From Angelakisella sp. (GTDB lineage: Bacteria > Bacillota > Clostridia > Oscillospirales > Ruminococcaceae), in contig JAHHTQ010000001.1 of the NCBI GenBank assembly GCA_020024555.1, forward strand, positions 62,001-126,000: a stretch of 64,000 nt of DNA, given 5' to 3'. Position 1 is the first letter of the stretch, and every line of letters begins with the position of its first letter. A program made the position numbers and the translations under genes. The notes beneath the pieces were generated by a model, which was given only the letters and a program-made list of their open reading frames with translations, was not told the DNA's origin and searched no databases. Below are positions 17,157-25,779 of the stretch, in pieces.

Positions 17157-17190
17157 CCGGCGGAAAAGCACAAAGTTCCGCCGGTTTTTT
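17157..17190 (+). terminator. Intrinsic terminator after pncB
   Basis: Perfect 9-bp stem CCGGCGGAA / TTCCGCCGG around a 10-base loop, followed directly by TTTTTT. The next 230 bases (17191-17423) hold a small AAGCC-ATA-GGCTT hairpin near 17207 and the promoter at 17376-17404; I see no gene there. Confidence 0.95.
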
Positions 17191-17375
17191 CTTAATATCA
17201 AAGGCAAAGCCATAGGCTTAATACCTTGACGTTTTAAACAGCGTATTACATATAATTTTTTAAAAATGCTCAACAATTCATAAATTATGATTTTTGATTT
17301 TTGTTTAATTTTTGGAAAATCAATTAACGTATTACACTGTGTGGAATTGCGTGGGTATTACTCTGATTATTTATG

Positions 17376-17404
17376 TTGAAAAAATGTAAATTTTGATTTA
17401 TAAT
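17376..17404 (+). promoter_or_regulatory. Sigma-A promoter for NERD-like gene
   Basis: TTGAAA at 17376-17381, 17-base spacer, TATAAT at 17399-17404, about 30 bases upstream of the start codon at 17439. Confidence 0.75.
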
Positions 17405-17438
17405 AGCAATAGTATTTTTTTATGTGAGGAGATTTTTT

Positions 17439-18068
17439 ATGCAAGAGCAAAATGTATTTTTTATGGAAGTTTTAATGTTATACGCAATAGTTATGATAAT
17501 AATTACTATACCTGTAATCTTCTTTTTTATCAGACGCGCCTATCTGAGAAAACACGGAGAGGTTACAAAGAAAAAAGTATCAAAATATCTTGCAAGACGT
17601 GGCGCTTTGAGAAGTTGGAAAGTATTTAAAAACGAAGAGCTTACAGATGGCAAAGATACGGCTTTGTGTGACCATATAGTTGTTAATAATTATGGCGTAT
17701 TTTTGATAAACGATTTATATTACAGCGGAAGTATTTATGGCGATTTGGAAAATGATAAGTGGATTCGAGGTATAGGTAAAGACGAAGAAACAGCGAAAAA
17801 GACAACTATCGATAATCCGATTTATATTAATGACAGAGTTCTTGAAATATTCAGAAATATGCTTGCAAAAGAGAAAATATACAATGTGCAAATAGAGACG
17901 CTTGTAGTTAATACACAAAATGCGAAAGTATTTGTTACAAAATCAGACAAAAGAATAATTAAGTATAAAGATTTAAATTCATATTTTGAGAAAGTAAAAT
18001 TTGAAAAAGACAATAATACGGAAATTGAAAGAATATCGGCTATGATTTCTAAATTAAACAACAAATAA
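17439..18068 (+). CDS. Membrane protein with a degenerate NERD (nuclease-related) domain
   Basis: About 209 residues. One N-terminal transmembrane helix (MLYAIVMIIITIPVIFFFI) is followed by a basic stretch and then a NERD-like core: LCDHIVVNNYGVFLINDLYY, a G-x-I-x-G segment, a Trp (DKWIRG) and the NPI helix. NERD domains normally carry a D ... E-x-K nuclease-like triad; here the position of I-E-x-K reads INDL, so the Glu and Lys look lost. GAGGAG at 17426-17431 sits 7 bases before ATG 17439; an upstream GTG at 17424 lies inside that site and is rejected. The stop overlaps the next gene (TAATG). Confidence 0.65.
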   Translation: MQEQNVFFMEVLMLYAIVMIIITIPVIFFFIRRAYLRKHGEVTKKKVSKYLARRGALRSWKVFKNEELTDGKDTALCDHIVVNNYGVFLINDLYYSGSIYGDLENDKWIRGIGKDEETAKKTTIDNPIYINDRVLEIFRNMLAKEKIYNVQIETLVVNTQNAKVFVTKSDKRIIKYKDLNSYFEKVKFEKDNNTEIERISAMISKLNNK

Positions 18069-18892
18069 TGAATATAGATTTTTTTGATGTCTATAATTAC
18101 ATAGTAGAGAAGGCGCTAGAAGTCGGTATAGGGGATATTGGTTACTGCTCATTGAGTGAAATCAGCCATTTATTGCCGTCACGCAAGGCGAAGGACTTAC
18201 CGCAAAACGGAAGCATAATAGCTATGCTTGTACCATTCTATATCGGTGAACACAGCGAGAGAAATGTCGCATATTATGCTATGGCAGATGATTATCATAT
18301 ACTTATAGGTGATATTTTAAAGAGAATTACAGAGAATTTATCACAAAAATATACTGACAATGTTTTTATGTGGTTTGTTGATGCCTCGCCCATTCCCGAA
18401 GTAGAGCTTGCCTGTAAGTGTGGCTTGGGCGTGCTTGGAAAAAACACACAGTTGCTTACGGAAAAATATGGTTCATATTGTTTTATTTGTGAAGTTGTTA
18501 CCGATATAGAGTGCGATATAAAAAATATGCCTATAAATCTTTGCATCAGTTGTAACAAATGTATTAAATCCTGTCCGACAAATGCGCTGACAGGTACAGA
18601 GTTAATTACAGATAAGTGCCGTTCGCATATTACTCAAAAAAAAAGTGAACTAACTGACTGGGAAACAGAGGAGATAAAAGACGGTGGTTTTGTGTGGGGG
18701 TGCGATATTTGTACATCGGTATGTCCGTATAACAAAGCGCCTTTGCAAACAAAACTTAATATATTCAAAAACAATATAACTTCGATTGTAACAGAAGAAA
18801 ACTATGAGCGAATATTACCGTCTAAGAGTTACGGTTGGCGGGGAAAAAAGGTAATACTGCGTAATTTGGAGATTTTAAATAATAATGATTAG
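18068..18892 (+). CDS. Epoxyqueuosine reductase (QueG)-like iron-sulfur protein, short form
   Basis: 274 residues with two 4Fe-4S motifs, CISCNKCIKSCP and CDICTSVCPYNKAP, plus the QueG-type active-site region VDASPIPEVELA (candidate catalytic Asp) and GVLGKNTQLL ... GSYCFICEV. The C-terminal GWRGKKVILRNLEIL matches the RGxxRN block. QueG completes queuosine in tRNA using cobalamin; this copy is shorter than typical QueG and lacks the C-terminal HEAT repeats, so it could be a related corrinoid reductase. Tgt is encoded at 46.4 kb and cobalamin uptake at 53 kb, which fits queuosine synthesis. Translationally coupled to the gene before it. Confidence 0.65.
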   Translation: MNIDFFDVYNYIVEKALEVGIGDIGYCSLSEISHLLPSRKAKDLPQNGSIIAMLVPFYIGEHSERNVAYYAMADDYHILIGDILKRITENLSQKYTDNVFMWFVDASPIPEVELACKCGLGVLGKNTQLLTEKYGSYCFICEVVTDIECDIKNMPINLCISCNKCIKSCPTNALTGTELITDKCRSHITQKKSELTDWETEEIKDGGFVWGCDICTSVCPYNKAPLQTKLNIFKNNITSIVTEENYERILPSKSYGWRGKKVILRNLEILNNND

Positions 18893-18940
18893 TATATAGT
18901 AACAAATGTTATGATATTGATTTGAAAGGAAGATTTTACT

Positions 18941-19966
18941 TTGGAAATATTGGATAAGTCACAATATGGTGAATATGAAAACTTTGTGTCTAAGCACGAA
19001 AAAGGAGAGCTGACTCAATCTGTCCTTTGGCAAAACGTAAAGAATAATTGGAATTTTGAAGCAGTGGTTTCCCGTGACAAAGACGGAAAAATTCAGGGAA
19101 GTTGCGGTGTGCTTATACAAAAATTGCCAATAGTTCACACAACGTTTATGTATTGCCCACGTGGTCCTATTTGTGACTGGCATAATGAGGAAATTATGGC
19201 AGACCTTAAAAAAGGTTTGGATATTCTTGCGAAAAAGCACAGGGCTCAGGTAGTGAAAATTGATCCATATATATCGGTTAATGATACAAAGTTTGCCGAT
19301 ATGATGAAAAAAATGGGTTTCAAAAGAGTATATGATGATATAGGCTTTGAGACAATACAGGCAAGATTTAATTATGTATTGGACGTTGAAAACAAGACGG
19401 AACAGGATATTTTGAACGGAATGACACAAAAGGCAAGATACAATTTGAGATATGCTATGCGTCACAATATAACTGTCAAAATAGGTTCTGCCGATGATTT
19501 AGACGAATTTATGCGTATATATAAAGTTACAGGAGAGCGTGACGGCTTTAATACTCGTCCAAAGGAGTATTTTGAAAGAATGTTAAAGCTCGGTGATGAC
19601 AAGGTTCGGCTATATATGGGTTACTATGAAGGTAAAGCTGTATGCGGTGCGATTACATCAAATTATGCCGGTAAATGTTCTTATATATACGGCGCGTCGG
19701 ATAATGCGTACAGACAGTATATGCCAAACTATCTTATGCAGTTTGAAATGATTAAATGGGCGCTTGAAACAAAGTGTAGGGTTTATGATTTTCAAGGCAT
19801 AGCGGGAGATATCGAAAATACAGAAAATCATATGTATGGATTATATAGATTTAAAAAAGGTTTTGGTGGAGAAATAGCAGAACTTCTCGGAGAATTTGAC
19901 TATGAATACAAGCCTTTTATGTGCAGAATGATGGATTTAGCGATAAAATTACGTAAGGGAAGGTAA
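18941..19966 (+). CDS. FemAB-family peptidoglycan interpeptide bridge aminoacyltransferase
   Basis: 341 residues, a Fem-type tandem GNAT fold using aminoacyl-tRNA to add amino acids to the lipid-linked peptidoglycan stem peptide. Family segments include LTQSVLWQNVKNNWNFEAVV near the N-terminus, MYCPRGPICDW, ILNGMTQKARYNLRYAMRHN and the C-terminal YDFQGIAGDIENTENHMYGL-YRFKKGFGG block. The coiled-coil arm of staphylococcal FemA is absent, as in FemX/short FemAB. The start is TTG at 18941, placed by AAAGGAAG upstream. Which residue it adds cannot be told from sequence. Confidence 0.85.
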   Translation: MEILDKSQYGEYENFVSKHEKGELTQSVLWQNVKNNWNFEAVVSRDKDGKIQGSCGVLIQKLPIVHTTFMYCPRGPICDWHNEEIMADLKKGLDILAKKHRAQVVKIDPYISVNDTKFADMMKKMGFKRVYDDIGFETIQARFNYVLDVENKTEQDILNGMTQKARYNLRYAMRHNITVKIGSADDLDEFMRIYKVTGERDGFNTRPKEYFERMLKLGDDKVRLYMGYYEGKAVCGAITSNYAGKCSYIYGASDNAYRQYMPNYLMQFEMIKWALETKCRVYDFQGIAGDIENTENHMYGLYRFKKGFGGEIAELLGEFDYEYKPFMCRMMDLAIKLRKGR

Positions 19967-19973
19967 TTAATTT

Positions 19974-21320
19974 ATGTCAGATACACCTCTTTTCAGCGCT
20001 GTAAATAAAATTTTGAGTGAAAAAAGATGTCGTTTTTATATGCCGGGGCATAAAGGTATTATGCAAGAGCCATTTACGGAAATAGCAAGATATGACATTA
20101 CAGAAATAGATGGCGCAGATAGTTTGTATGATGCCGAGGAGGCGATTTACAGCCTCGAAAAAGAAATAGCAAGCGCCTATGGTTCTAAATATTCGCTTAT
20201 ATCAGCAGGCGGCAGTACACTGTGCATACAGACTATGCTGTATTTGGCATCAAGAAGAGGTAATAAAATAATAGCCGGACGCAATATTCATAGAGCAGCA
20301 GTAAATACTATGGGGCTTCTTGGTTTGCAACCTGTATGGCTAAGACAGGTTATGTCGGAAAATGACCGTATGTCTATTGACGGAATAGCTTTGCAACCGT
20401 CGGCATATCAGATTGAGAAAGTTTTATCAAAAAATCCTGATGCGGCAGCCGTATACATAACAAGTCCCGATTACTATGGACAAATGGCTGATATAGCCGC
20501 AATAAGTGAAGTTTGTGAAAAATATAAAGTGTGGTTACTTGTAGATAATGCGCATGGGGCGCATCTAAATACAATAGGTGTAAAACTACACCCCATACAG
20601 CTTGGCGCAACAATGTGCTGTGACTCTTTTCATAAGTCATTGCCATGCTTAACAGGCGCGTCCGTATTACATATAAATAAAGAAAATATGTATTATTCGG
20701 CAAAATATACAATGTCGATTTTTGGTAGCAGCAGCCCCTCTTATCCTATAATGCTGTCAATAGACAGAGCGTTACCGTTAGTTGTCGGAACAAATGATGA
20801 TTTAATAAAACTGTCATCAAAACTAAGCAAATTAAAGGCAGAAATTCATAATTATGGTTATGAAGTTATTCATAATTTTTTGAGTGACCCCATAAAACTG
20901 GCGATAGGTTACAGAAAAATGGGTTATACTTGCAGTGAATTTTCAAAATATATTCGTGACAGAAAAATAGAGCCTGAGTATGTTTCGGATTCTGTGGCTG
21001 TATTTATGATTACGCAAAACAATACTTATGAGGAAATAGATTATTTAAAACAAGTATTATTAAGCTTACCTCACAAAGCATCGCTGCCGACAGAAAAAGA
21101 AATTTTCAAAATACCGTTCCAGCCTGTATCTATACAGGAAGCTATGCAAAGACCGCATATAGAGATAAATGTTGACGACGCTAAAAACAGAGTCTCCGCA
21201 AGAATGGTCAGTAAGTGCCCTCCGGGAGTTCCGATTATTATACAGGGTGAAGAAATTTCAGAAGAATGTATAAAAAGATTAAAAAAAGCTGGCATTTATA
21301 AAATATTTGTGTTAAAATAA
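19974..21320 (+). CDS. Orn/Lys/Arg decarboxylase family PLP enzyme, YaaO-like
   Basis: 448 residues of fold-type I PLP enzyme. Seen: MPGHKGIMQEP, the DITEIDGADSLYDAEEAI segment, the cofactor-loop SAGGSTLCIQTM, DNAHGAHL and the Schiff-base lysine in CDSFHKSLPCLTGA. It decarboxylates a basic amino acid, probably arginine or lysine, for polyamine production. Small (about 450) members without the N-terminal wing domain are typical of Bacillus YaaO. Placement before darA-holB-ricT matches the B. subtilis yaaO cluster, but tmk, which sits next in that cluster, is missing here. Substrate is not determined by sequence. Confidence 0.85.
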   Translation: MSDTPLFSAVNKILSEKRCRFYMPGHKGIMQEPFTEIARYDITEIDGADSLYDAEEAIYSLEKEIASAYGSKYSLISAGGSTLCIQTMLYLASRRGNKIIAGRNIHRAAVNTMGLLGLQPVWLRQVMSENDRMSIDGIALQPSAYQIEKVLSKNPDAAAVYITSPDYYGQMADIAAISEVCEKYKVWLLVDNAHGAHLNTIGVKLHPIQLGATMCCDSFHKSLPCLTGASVLHINKENMYYSAKYTMSIFGSSSPSYPIMLSIDRALPLVVGTNDDLIKLSSKLSKLKAEIHNYGYEVIHNFLSDPIKLAIGYRKMGYTCSEFSKYIRDRKIEPEYVSDSVAVFMITQNNTYEEIDYLKQVLLSLPHKASLPTEKEIFKIPFQPVSIQEAMQRPHIEINVDDAKNRVSARMVSKCPPGVPIIIQGEEISEECIKRLKKAGIYKIFVLK

Positions 21321-21380
21321 AGTACAACAACATAATAGTTATATATATGTATATATAATTGACGGAGAGGAGTTATATTT

Positions 21381-21704
21381 ATGAAATTGATATTGGCAAT
21401 AGTATCCAATGATGATGCTTCAAAATTATCTTCGGCGCTTACAAAGAGTAAATTTTCAGTTACAAAATTGGCAACGACAGGTGGCTTTTTGATGTCTGGA
21501 AATACAACTTTACTTATAGGTACAGATGAACAAAATGTTCAGACCGTACTTGATATTATATCTGAAAACAGCAAAAAGAGAACAAAAATTGTTCCATCAA
21601 CAGCAACATTTGATATGGGTGTATATTCCAGTATGCCGGTAGAAGTAGCAGTTGGCGGAGCTACAATATTCGTAATAGATGTTGAACAATTTAAAAAGGT
21701 ATAA
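21381..21704 (+). CDS. darA: Cyclic-di-AMP receptor protein DarA/PstA (DUF970)
   Basis: 107-residue PII-like trimeric signal protein. Family segments: MKLILAIVSNDDASKLSSAL, KLATTGGFLMSGNTTLLIG and VEVAVGGATIFVIDVEQF. The TGGFL and following loop form the c-di-AMP pocket in known structures. It senses the second messenger, but its downstream target is unresolved in the family. GGAGAGGAG precedes the ATG; holB follows after 7 bases. Confidence 0.93.
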   Translation: MKLILAIVSNDDASKLSSALTKSKFSVTKLATTGGFLMSGNTTLLIGTDEQNVQTVLDIISENSKKRTKIVPSTATFDMGVYSSMPVEVAVGGATIFVIDVEQFKKV

Positions 21705-21711
21705 GCGTTAA

Positions 21712-22632
21712 ATGGACTTAGTAGAAAACAGTATTGTAAACACCCAATTACCACAAAATATTGTATCTATGTTTGCAGATAACAGAGTCTTTCACGCAAT
21801 TATTTTTGAAGGAAACAGTAAAGGACAGTTGCGTGAAGTGGCTTTGAATTTTGCCGGTAGGCTGATGTGTGAAAACAATAACGGCACAATGTGCGGTAGA
21901 TGTATCCATTGCAAAAAAACAGCTAATAATAGCCATAAAGATGTTGTGGTGTTATCGTCAAAAAACGGTGATTACACGAAAGATGCTATAAGGGAAATGC
22001 GTTTAAACGTATATAAAACACCGGTAGAAGGCAGAGTCAAGATATATATTTTTGAAGAAATAGAAGATATGTCTGAGGAAGTTCAAAATTTGTTATTAAA
22101 GCTAATAGAAGAACCGCCTGCGGACACATATTTTGTTATGACTTCCCAAAACAGATATTTGCTTTTAAGCACTGTTGTTTCACGTGTTGTTGCTGTAAAC
22201 ATAGAACCTATATCAATAGAACAATGTATAGATAAACTTTCCGTAGCTTTTGACAATGCAGAGAAAGTAAAAGAGACGGCTATTTTGACAAACGGGAATT
22301 ATGATATGGCGACTGAAATATTAAGTGACGAAAAAACAGAAAAAAAATATTTACAGTGTGTAAGCGCTGTAACAAATCTTTGTTTAGGGAAAAAATATGA
22401 TTTTTTAAGCAATGTTTATACTTTTGAAAAAGATAGGAAAACATATAATGAAGCAATTAAAATAATGTTATTATTAGTAAAAAATGATGTTTTTATGAAA
22501 AGAATGAATATAAAGACAAAGAAACTTTTGAAAATATATAATGTGTTAAACAAAGCACTTGAATATTCTTCACAATCGGTTCAATTACAAATAATATCTA
22601 TACTAATTGTAGAAAAGTCATGTGAAAAATGA
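21712..22632 (+). CDS. holB: DNA polymerase III delta-prime subunit
   Basis: 306 residues of AAA+ clamp-loader fold. Seen: the degenerate P-loop region FHAIIFEGNSKGQLRE, the zinc-binding module CGRCIHCKKTANNSHKDVV, VEGRVKIYIFEEIEDMSEEV and the sensor segment LIEEPPADTYFVMTSQNRYL with SRVV. The lack of a canonical Walker A is normal for delta-prime. It forms the clamp loader with tau/gamma and delta. The gene overlaps ricT by 4 bases (ATGA). Confidence 0.9.
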   Translation: MDLVENSIVNTQLPQNIVSMFADNRVFHAIIFEGNSKGQLREVALNFAGRLMCENNNGTMCGRCIHCKKTANNSHKDVVVLSSKNGDYTKDAIREMRLNVYKTPVEGRVKIYIFEEIEDMSEEVQNLLLKLIEEPPADTYFVMTSQNRYLLLSTVVSRVVAVNIEPISIEQCIDKLSVAFDNAEKVKETAILTNGNYDMATEILSDEKTEKKYLQCVSAVTNLCLGKKYDFLSNVYTFEKDRKTYNEAIKIMLLLVKNDVFMKRMNIKTKKLLKIYNVLNKALEYSSQSVQLQIISILIVEKSCEK

Positions 22633-23510
22633 AAGGAATTTGTAAGTTGATAGAAGTAGTAGGAGTAAAATTTAAAGAAGCCGGAAAAAATTATTATTTT
22701 AATCCAAACGGCAAAAAAATAGATGTAGGCACAGTGGTTGTTGTAGAGACAGCAAGAGGGATAGAAGTAGGTACTGTCACAATAACCAATAGGGAAGTGC
22801 CGGAAAATAAAGTTGTTATGCCACTTAAAAGTGTCATAAGAATTGCAACAAAAGAAGATCTTAAAAAAATAGAAGAAAATAAGCAAAAAGAAAAAAATGC
22901 TTTTAATATATGTATCGAAAAAATAGCCTTAAATAAACTTGATATGAAGCTTGTCGATGTTGAATATACGTTTGACGGCAGTAAAATTTTATTTTACTTT
23001 ACTGCTGAGGGACGTGTGGATTTCCGTGAGCTTGTAAAAGATTTGGCATCTGTTTTCCATACCCGTATAGAGTTAAGACAGATAGGCGTTCGTGACGAGG
23101 CAAAACTTTTAGGTGGTCTTGGTATATGTGGCAGACCGTTTTGTTGCAAAACTTTCTTGGGAGAATTCCAGTCTGTTTCAATAAAAATGGCAAAAGAACA
23201 GGGGCTTTCACTAAATCCAACTAAAATATCGGGTACGTGTGGCAGACTTATGTGTTGCTTAAATTACGAGCAAGAGGCTTATGAGTCATTATTAAAGACT
23301 ACGCCAAAAGTTGGCGCGAGCGTAATGACAGCGCAGGGCAAAGGTACGGTAGTAGAGGTAAATTTACTTACAGGTATTTTAAAAGTGCATCTTGACAGAG
23401 CGGCGGAGGGTGTTTGTGACTCGTATAACAAAAAAGATGTAAAACTTTTAAAAGACGGTAAAATCACAATAGATGAAAAAGAAGTAGAAAGTTTAAAACA
23501 TCTGGAATAA
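22629..23510 (+). CDS. ricT: PSP1 domain protein RicT (YaaT)
   Basis: 293 residues with the PSP1 C-terminal domain. Clear signatures: VEYTFDGSKILFYFTAEGRV, FRELVKDLASVFHTRIELRQ, GGLGICGRPFCCKTFLGEF and SGTCGRLMCCLNYEQEAYE. The conserved cysteines in GICGRPFCC and CGRLMCC match the cluster-binding set of RicT, which with RicA and RicF supports RNase Y processing of mRNAs and sporulation/competence in Bacillus. Starts within the end of holB, so translation is coupled. No ricA or ricF is visible here. Confidence 0.92.
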   Translation: MKGICKLIEVVGVKFKEAGKNYYFNPNGKKIDVGTVVVVETARGIEVGTVTITNREVPENKVVMPLKSVIRIATKEDLKKIEENKQKEKNAFNICIEKIALNKLDMKLVDVEYTFDGSKILFYFTAEGRVDFRELVKDLASVFHTRIELRQIGVRDEAKLLGGLGICGRPFCCKTFLGEFQSVSIKMAKEQGLSLNPTKISGTCGRLMCCLNYEQEAYESLLKTTPKVGASVMTAQGKGTVVEVNLLTGILKVHLDRAAEGVCDSYNKKDVKLLKDGKITIDEKEVESLKHLE

Positions 23511-23525
23511 TTTTCAAAGAGAATT

Positions 23526-23575
23526 AACAAATTGATTGTATAAACAAGTATGTTTTATGGTCAATTTGTTTTTTT
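23526..23575 (+). terminator. Intrinsic terminator after ricT
   Basis: Arms AACAAATTGA (23526-23535) and TCAATTTGTT (23561-23570) form a 10-bp stem with an inner ATAAAC/GTTTTAT pairing, followed by a run of T to 23575. Confidence 0.85.
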
Positions 23576-23661
23576 GTATAAAAGGTATTTAAAATATGAT
23601 TGATTTGTGTTAAAATATATTATGGAATATACTTTATGTTTAGTTTATATGGAGAGTTTTT

Positions 23662-24252
23662 ATGATAAATACAGATAAATTTTCTTATGACTCGTTGCCA
23701 CGAAAAGTGCAAAAGGAAATATCGGCGCTAATAGAAAGAAGAAATAATTTAATTATGGCGCTTGAAAATGAGATTGATAATCTTAATAAGCAAAAGTCAT
23801 TTATAATTTCAGATGCGGGCGCAAAAGCATACAGTAATTATTTGACGAACAATGACTATGCAGAAGGTTTGCTTGCTTTTTGGAAAGATATAGATTTAAT
23901 AGAAAACAGTAAGAAATTAAAGTATGACAAAATTGATGAGATTATCAAGAGATACGATGAGGATATAAATATTATATATAATAATGCTTTGCAAACATCA
24001 GATATTGACCATCAGACAATAGCCAGCGAGCAAAACAGCGTTTGTAATATATGTGGTAAACCATATATAAAAGGTGAGGATAATTTTTGCTCAAACTGTG
24101 GAAATAAGTTGAGCGCCGACAGTGTAAGCATAAAGAAAGAGTATGCAAATGCAAATACCTATGTTACAAAGAGTATAGTTTGTCCAAAGTGTCAAAATAT
24201 TGTTGACCCATCAAGTGTGTTTTGCATATACTGTGGCACAAAAATTAATTGA
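23662..24252 (+). CDS. Double zinc-ribbon protein with N-terminal coiled coil, unknown function
   Basis: 196 residues. The first 120 are helical and charged (IERRNNLIMALENEIDNLNK), consistent with a coiled coil. Two zinc ribbons follow: CNICGKPYI ... CSNCGNKL (about 130-150) and CPKCQNIVDP ... CIYCGTKIN at the extreme C-terminus. Such ribbons usually mediate protein or nucleic acid contacts. The ATG at 23662 has GGAGAG upstream. I do not recognise an orthologue with known function; it stands between ricT and an aldehyde dehydrogenase. Confidence 0.75.
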   Translation: MINTDKFSYDSLPRKVQKEISALIERRNNLIMALENEIDNLNKQKSFIISDAGAKAYSNYLTNNDYAEGLLAFWKDIDLIENSKKLKYDKIDEIIKRYDEDINIIYNNALQTSDIDHQTIASEQNSVCNICGKPYIKGEDNFCSNCGNKLSADSVSIKKEYANANTYVTKSIVCPKCQNIVDPSSVFCIYCGTKIN

Positions 24253-24285
24253 CAATATTAGATTTTTAAAAATGAGGTGTTGTTT

Positions 24286-25656
24286 TTGAATATTTCGGAA
24301 ACAGTAAAAAGTCAACACAAATTTTTCTTTTCTGATAAAACAAAATGTATTAATTTAAGAAAAGATAAACTGATAAAATTAAAAAATACAATTCAAAAAT
24401 ACGAAACAGAAATATTAAATGCGCTCAAACTCGACTTGGGCAAAAGTTTTGCGGAAAGTTATATGTGCGAAATTGTAATGATTGTTTCTGAAATCAATTA
24501 TACGATAAAAAACATAGATAAGTGGGCGAAAAGCGTTAGAGCGCATACACCGATAAGTCAGTTTTTGGCAAAGAGCAAAATAATTTATGAGCCTTATGGT
24601 GTCGTACTTATAATATCTCCGTGGAATTATCCGTTTATGTTGTCATTGGATCCGATTATTGGCGCAATAGCGGCAGGAAATACGTTTGTATTAAAGCCTT
24701 CTGAATATTCGGTAAATACAACAAAAGTTCTGCAAAAGATAATTGCAGAAACATTTGAAACAGAGTATGGCGCGGTAATTTGCGGTGATAAGGACACAAC
24801 AACAGAGCTTTTAAAACAAAAATTTGATTATATATTCTTTACAGGAAATACATCGGTTGGTAAAATAGTTATGAAAGCCGCTGCGGAAAATTTAACTCCG
24901 CTGACGCTCGAATTGGGTGGAAAAAGTCCATGTATAGTAGATAAAACCGCAAACGTAAAGCTAGCCGCAAAGAGACTTGCTTGGGGTAAATTTTTGAATG
25001 CGGGACAAACTTGTGTTGCGCCTGACTATGTTTATGTGCATACGGATATTTATGATGAATTTGTGAAATTGACAAAAAAATATATAGTGAAGTTTTACGG
25101 TGAAAATCCATTAAATTCAAATGATTTGCCAAAGATTATAACTAAAAAACATTTTTACAGAGCAGTAACTCTTATGGAAAATACAGATATAATATATGGT
25201 GGCAAATATGATGAAGATACGCAAAAGTTGGAGCCGACAATAATACTAAATCCCGATACAAATTCCGGCATAATGCAGAATGAGATATTTGCGCCAATTA
25301 TGCCAATTATAAAATATACGGACAGTGATACGCTTATAAAGGAAATTAAGCGCAGAGAACCTCCGCTTGCTCTGTATCTCTTTACTGCCAACAAAAAACT
25401 CAAAGACAAAGTTTTGTCTCAAATATCATTTGGCGGTGGCTGTATAAATGATACTATTGTTCACTTGGCAACACCGTATATGCCTTTTGGCGGAGTAGGT
25501 AGCAGTGGTATGGGTGGATATCACGGTAAGTATAGCTTTGAGACATTTTCACATAAAAAAAGTATTTTGGAAAGGTCAAATATCATAGATATAAATCTTA
25601 GGTATGCGCCTTTTTATGATAAAAAAATAAATATTTTGAAAAAAATTATGAAATAA
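24286..25656 (+). CDS. Aldehyde dehydrogenase (class 3-like, NAD(P)-dependent)
   Basis: About 456 residues of the ALDH superfamily. Seen: IISPWNYPFMLSLDPIIGAI (cofactor/active-site Asn), FTGNTSVGKIV, the general-base glutamate in TLELGGKSPCIV and the catalytic cysteine in NAGQTCVAPDYV (about residue 243), then MPFGGVGSSGMGGYHGKYSF. The hydrophobic/basic C-terminal tail resembles fatty-aldehyde dehydrogenases of class 3 and Bacillus YwdH. GAGGTG at 24274-24279 favours TTG 24286 as start, since the GTG at 24277 is inside that site. Physiological substrate unknown. Confidence 0.9.
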   Translation: MNISETVKSQHKFFFSDKTKCINLRKDKLIKLKNTIQKYETEILNALKLDLGKSFAESYMCEIVMIVSEINYTIKNIDKWAKSVRAHTPISQFLAKSKIIYEPYGVVLIISPWNYPFMLSLDPIIGAIAAGNTFVLKPSEYSVNTTKVLQKIIAETFETEYGAVICGDKDTTTELLKQKFDYIFFTGNTSVGKIVMKAAAENLTPLTLELGGKSPCIVDKTANVKLAAKRLAWGKFLNAGQTCVAPDYVYVHTDIYDEFVKLTKKYIVKFYGENPLNSNDLPKIITKKHFYRAVTLMENTDIIYGGKYDEDTQKLEPTIILNPDTNSGIMQNEIFAPIMPIIKYTDSDTLIKEIKRREPPLALYLFTANKKLKDKVLSQISFGGGCINDTIVHLATPYMPFGGVGSSGMGGYHGKYSFETFSHKKSILERSNIIDINLRYAPFYDKKINILKKIMK

Positions 25657-25779
25657 AAATTAACAAATATTTTAAATAAATATATGAAAAAAGTTTATTC
25701 ATATTTGGTAATATTTTCGTGTATCTGTTTTAAAAATAAATGATAAATTATGAGATAAAAAGAAAGCGGAGGAAATTAA

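Noticed and set aside
17191..17423. Possible structured leader or small RNA upstream of the NERD-like gene
   Set aside because: Only a weak AAGCC-ATA-GGCTT hairpin and repeated CGTATTACA words are visible; not enough to call an RNA.
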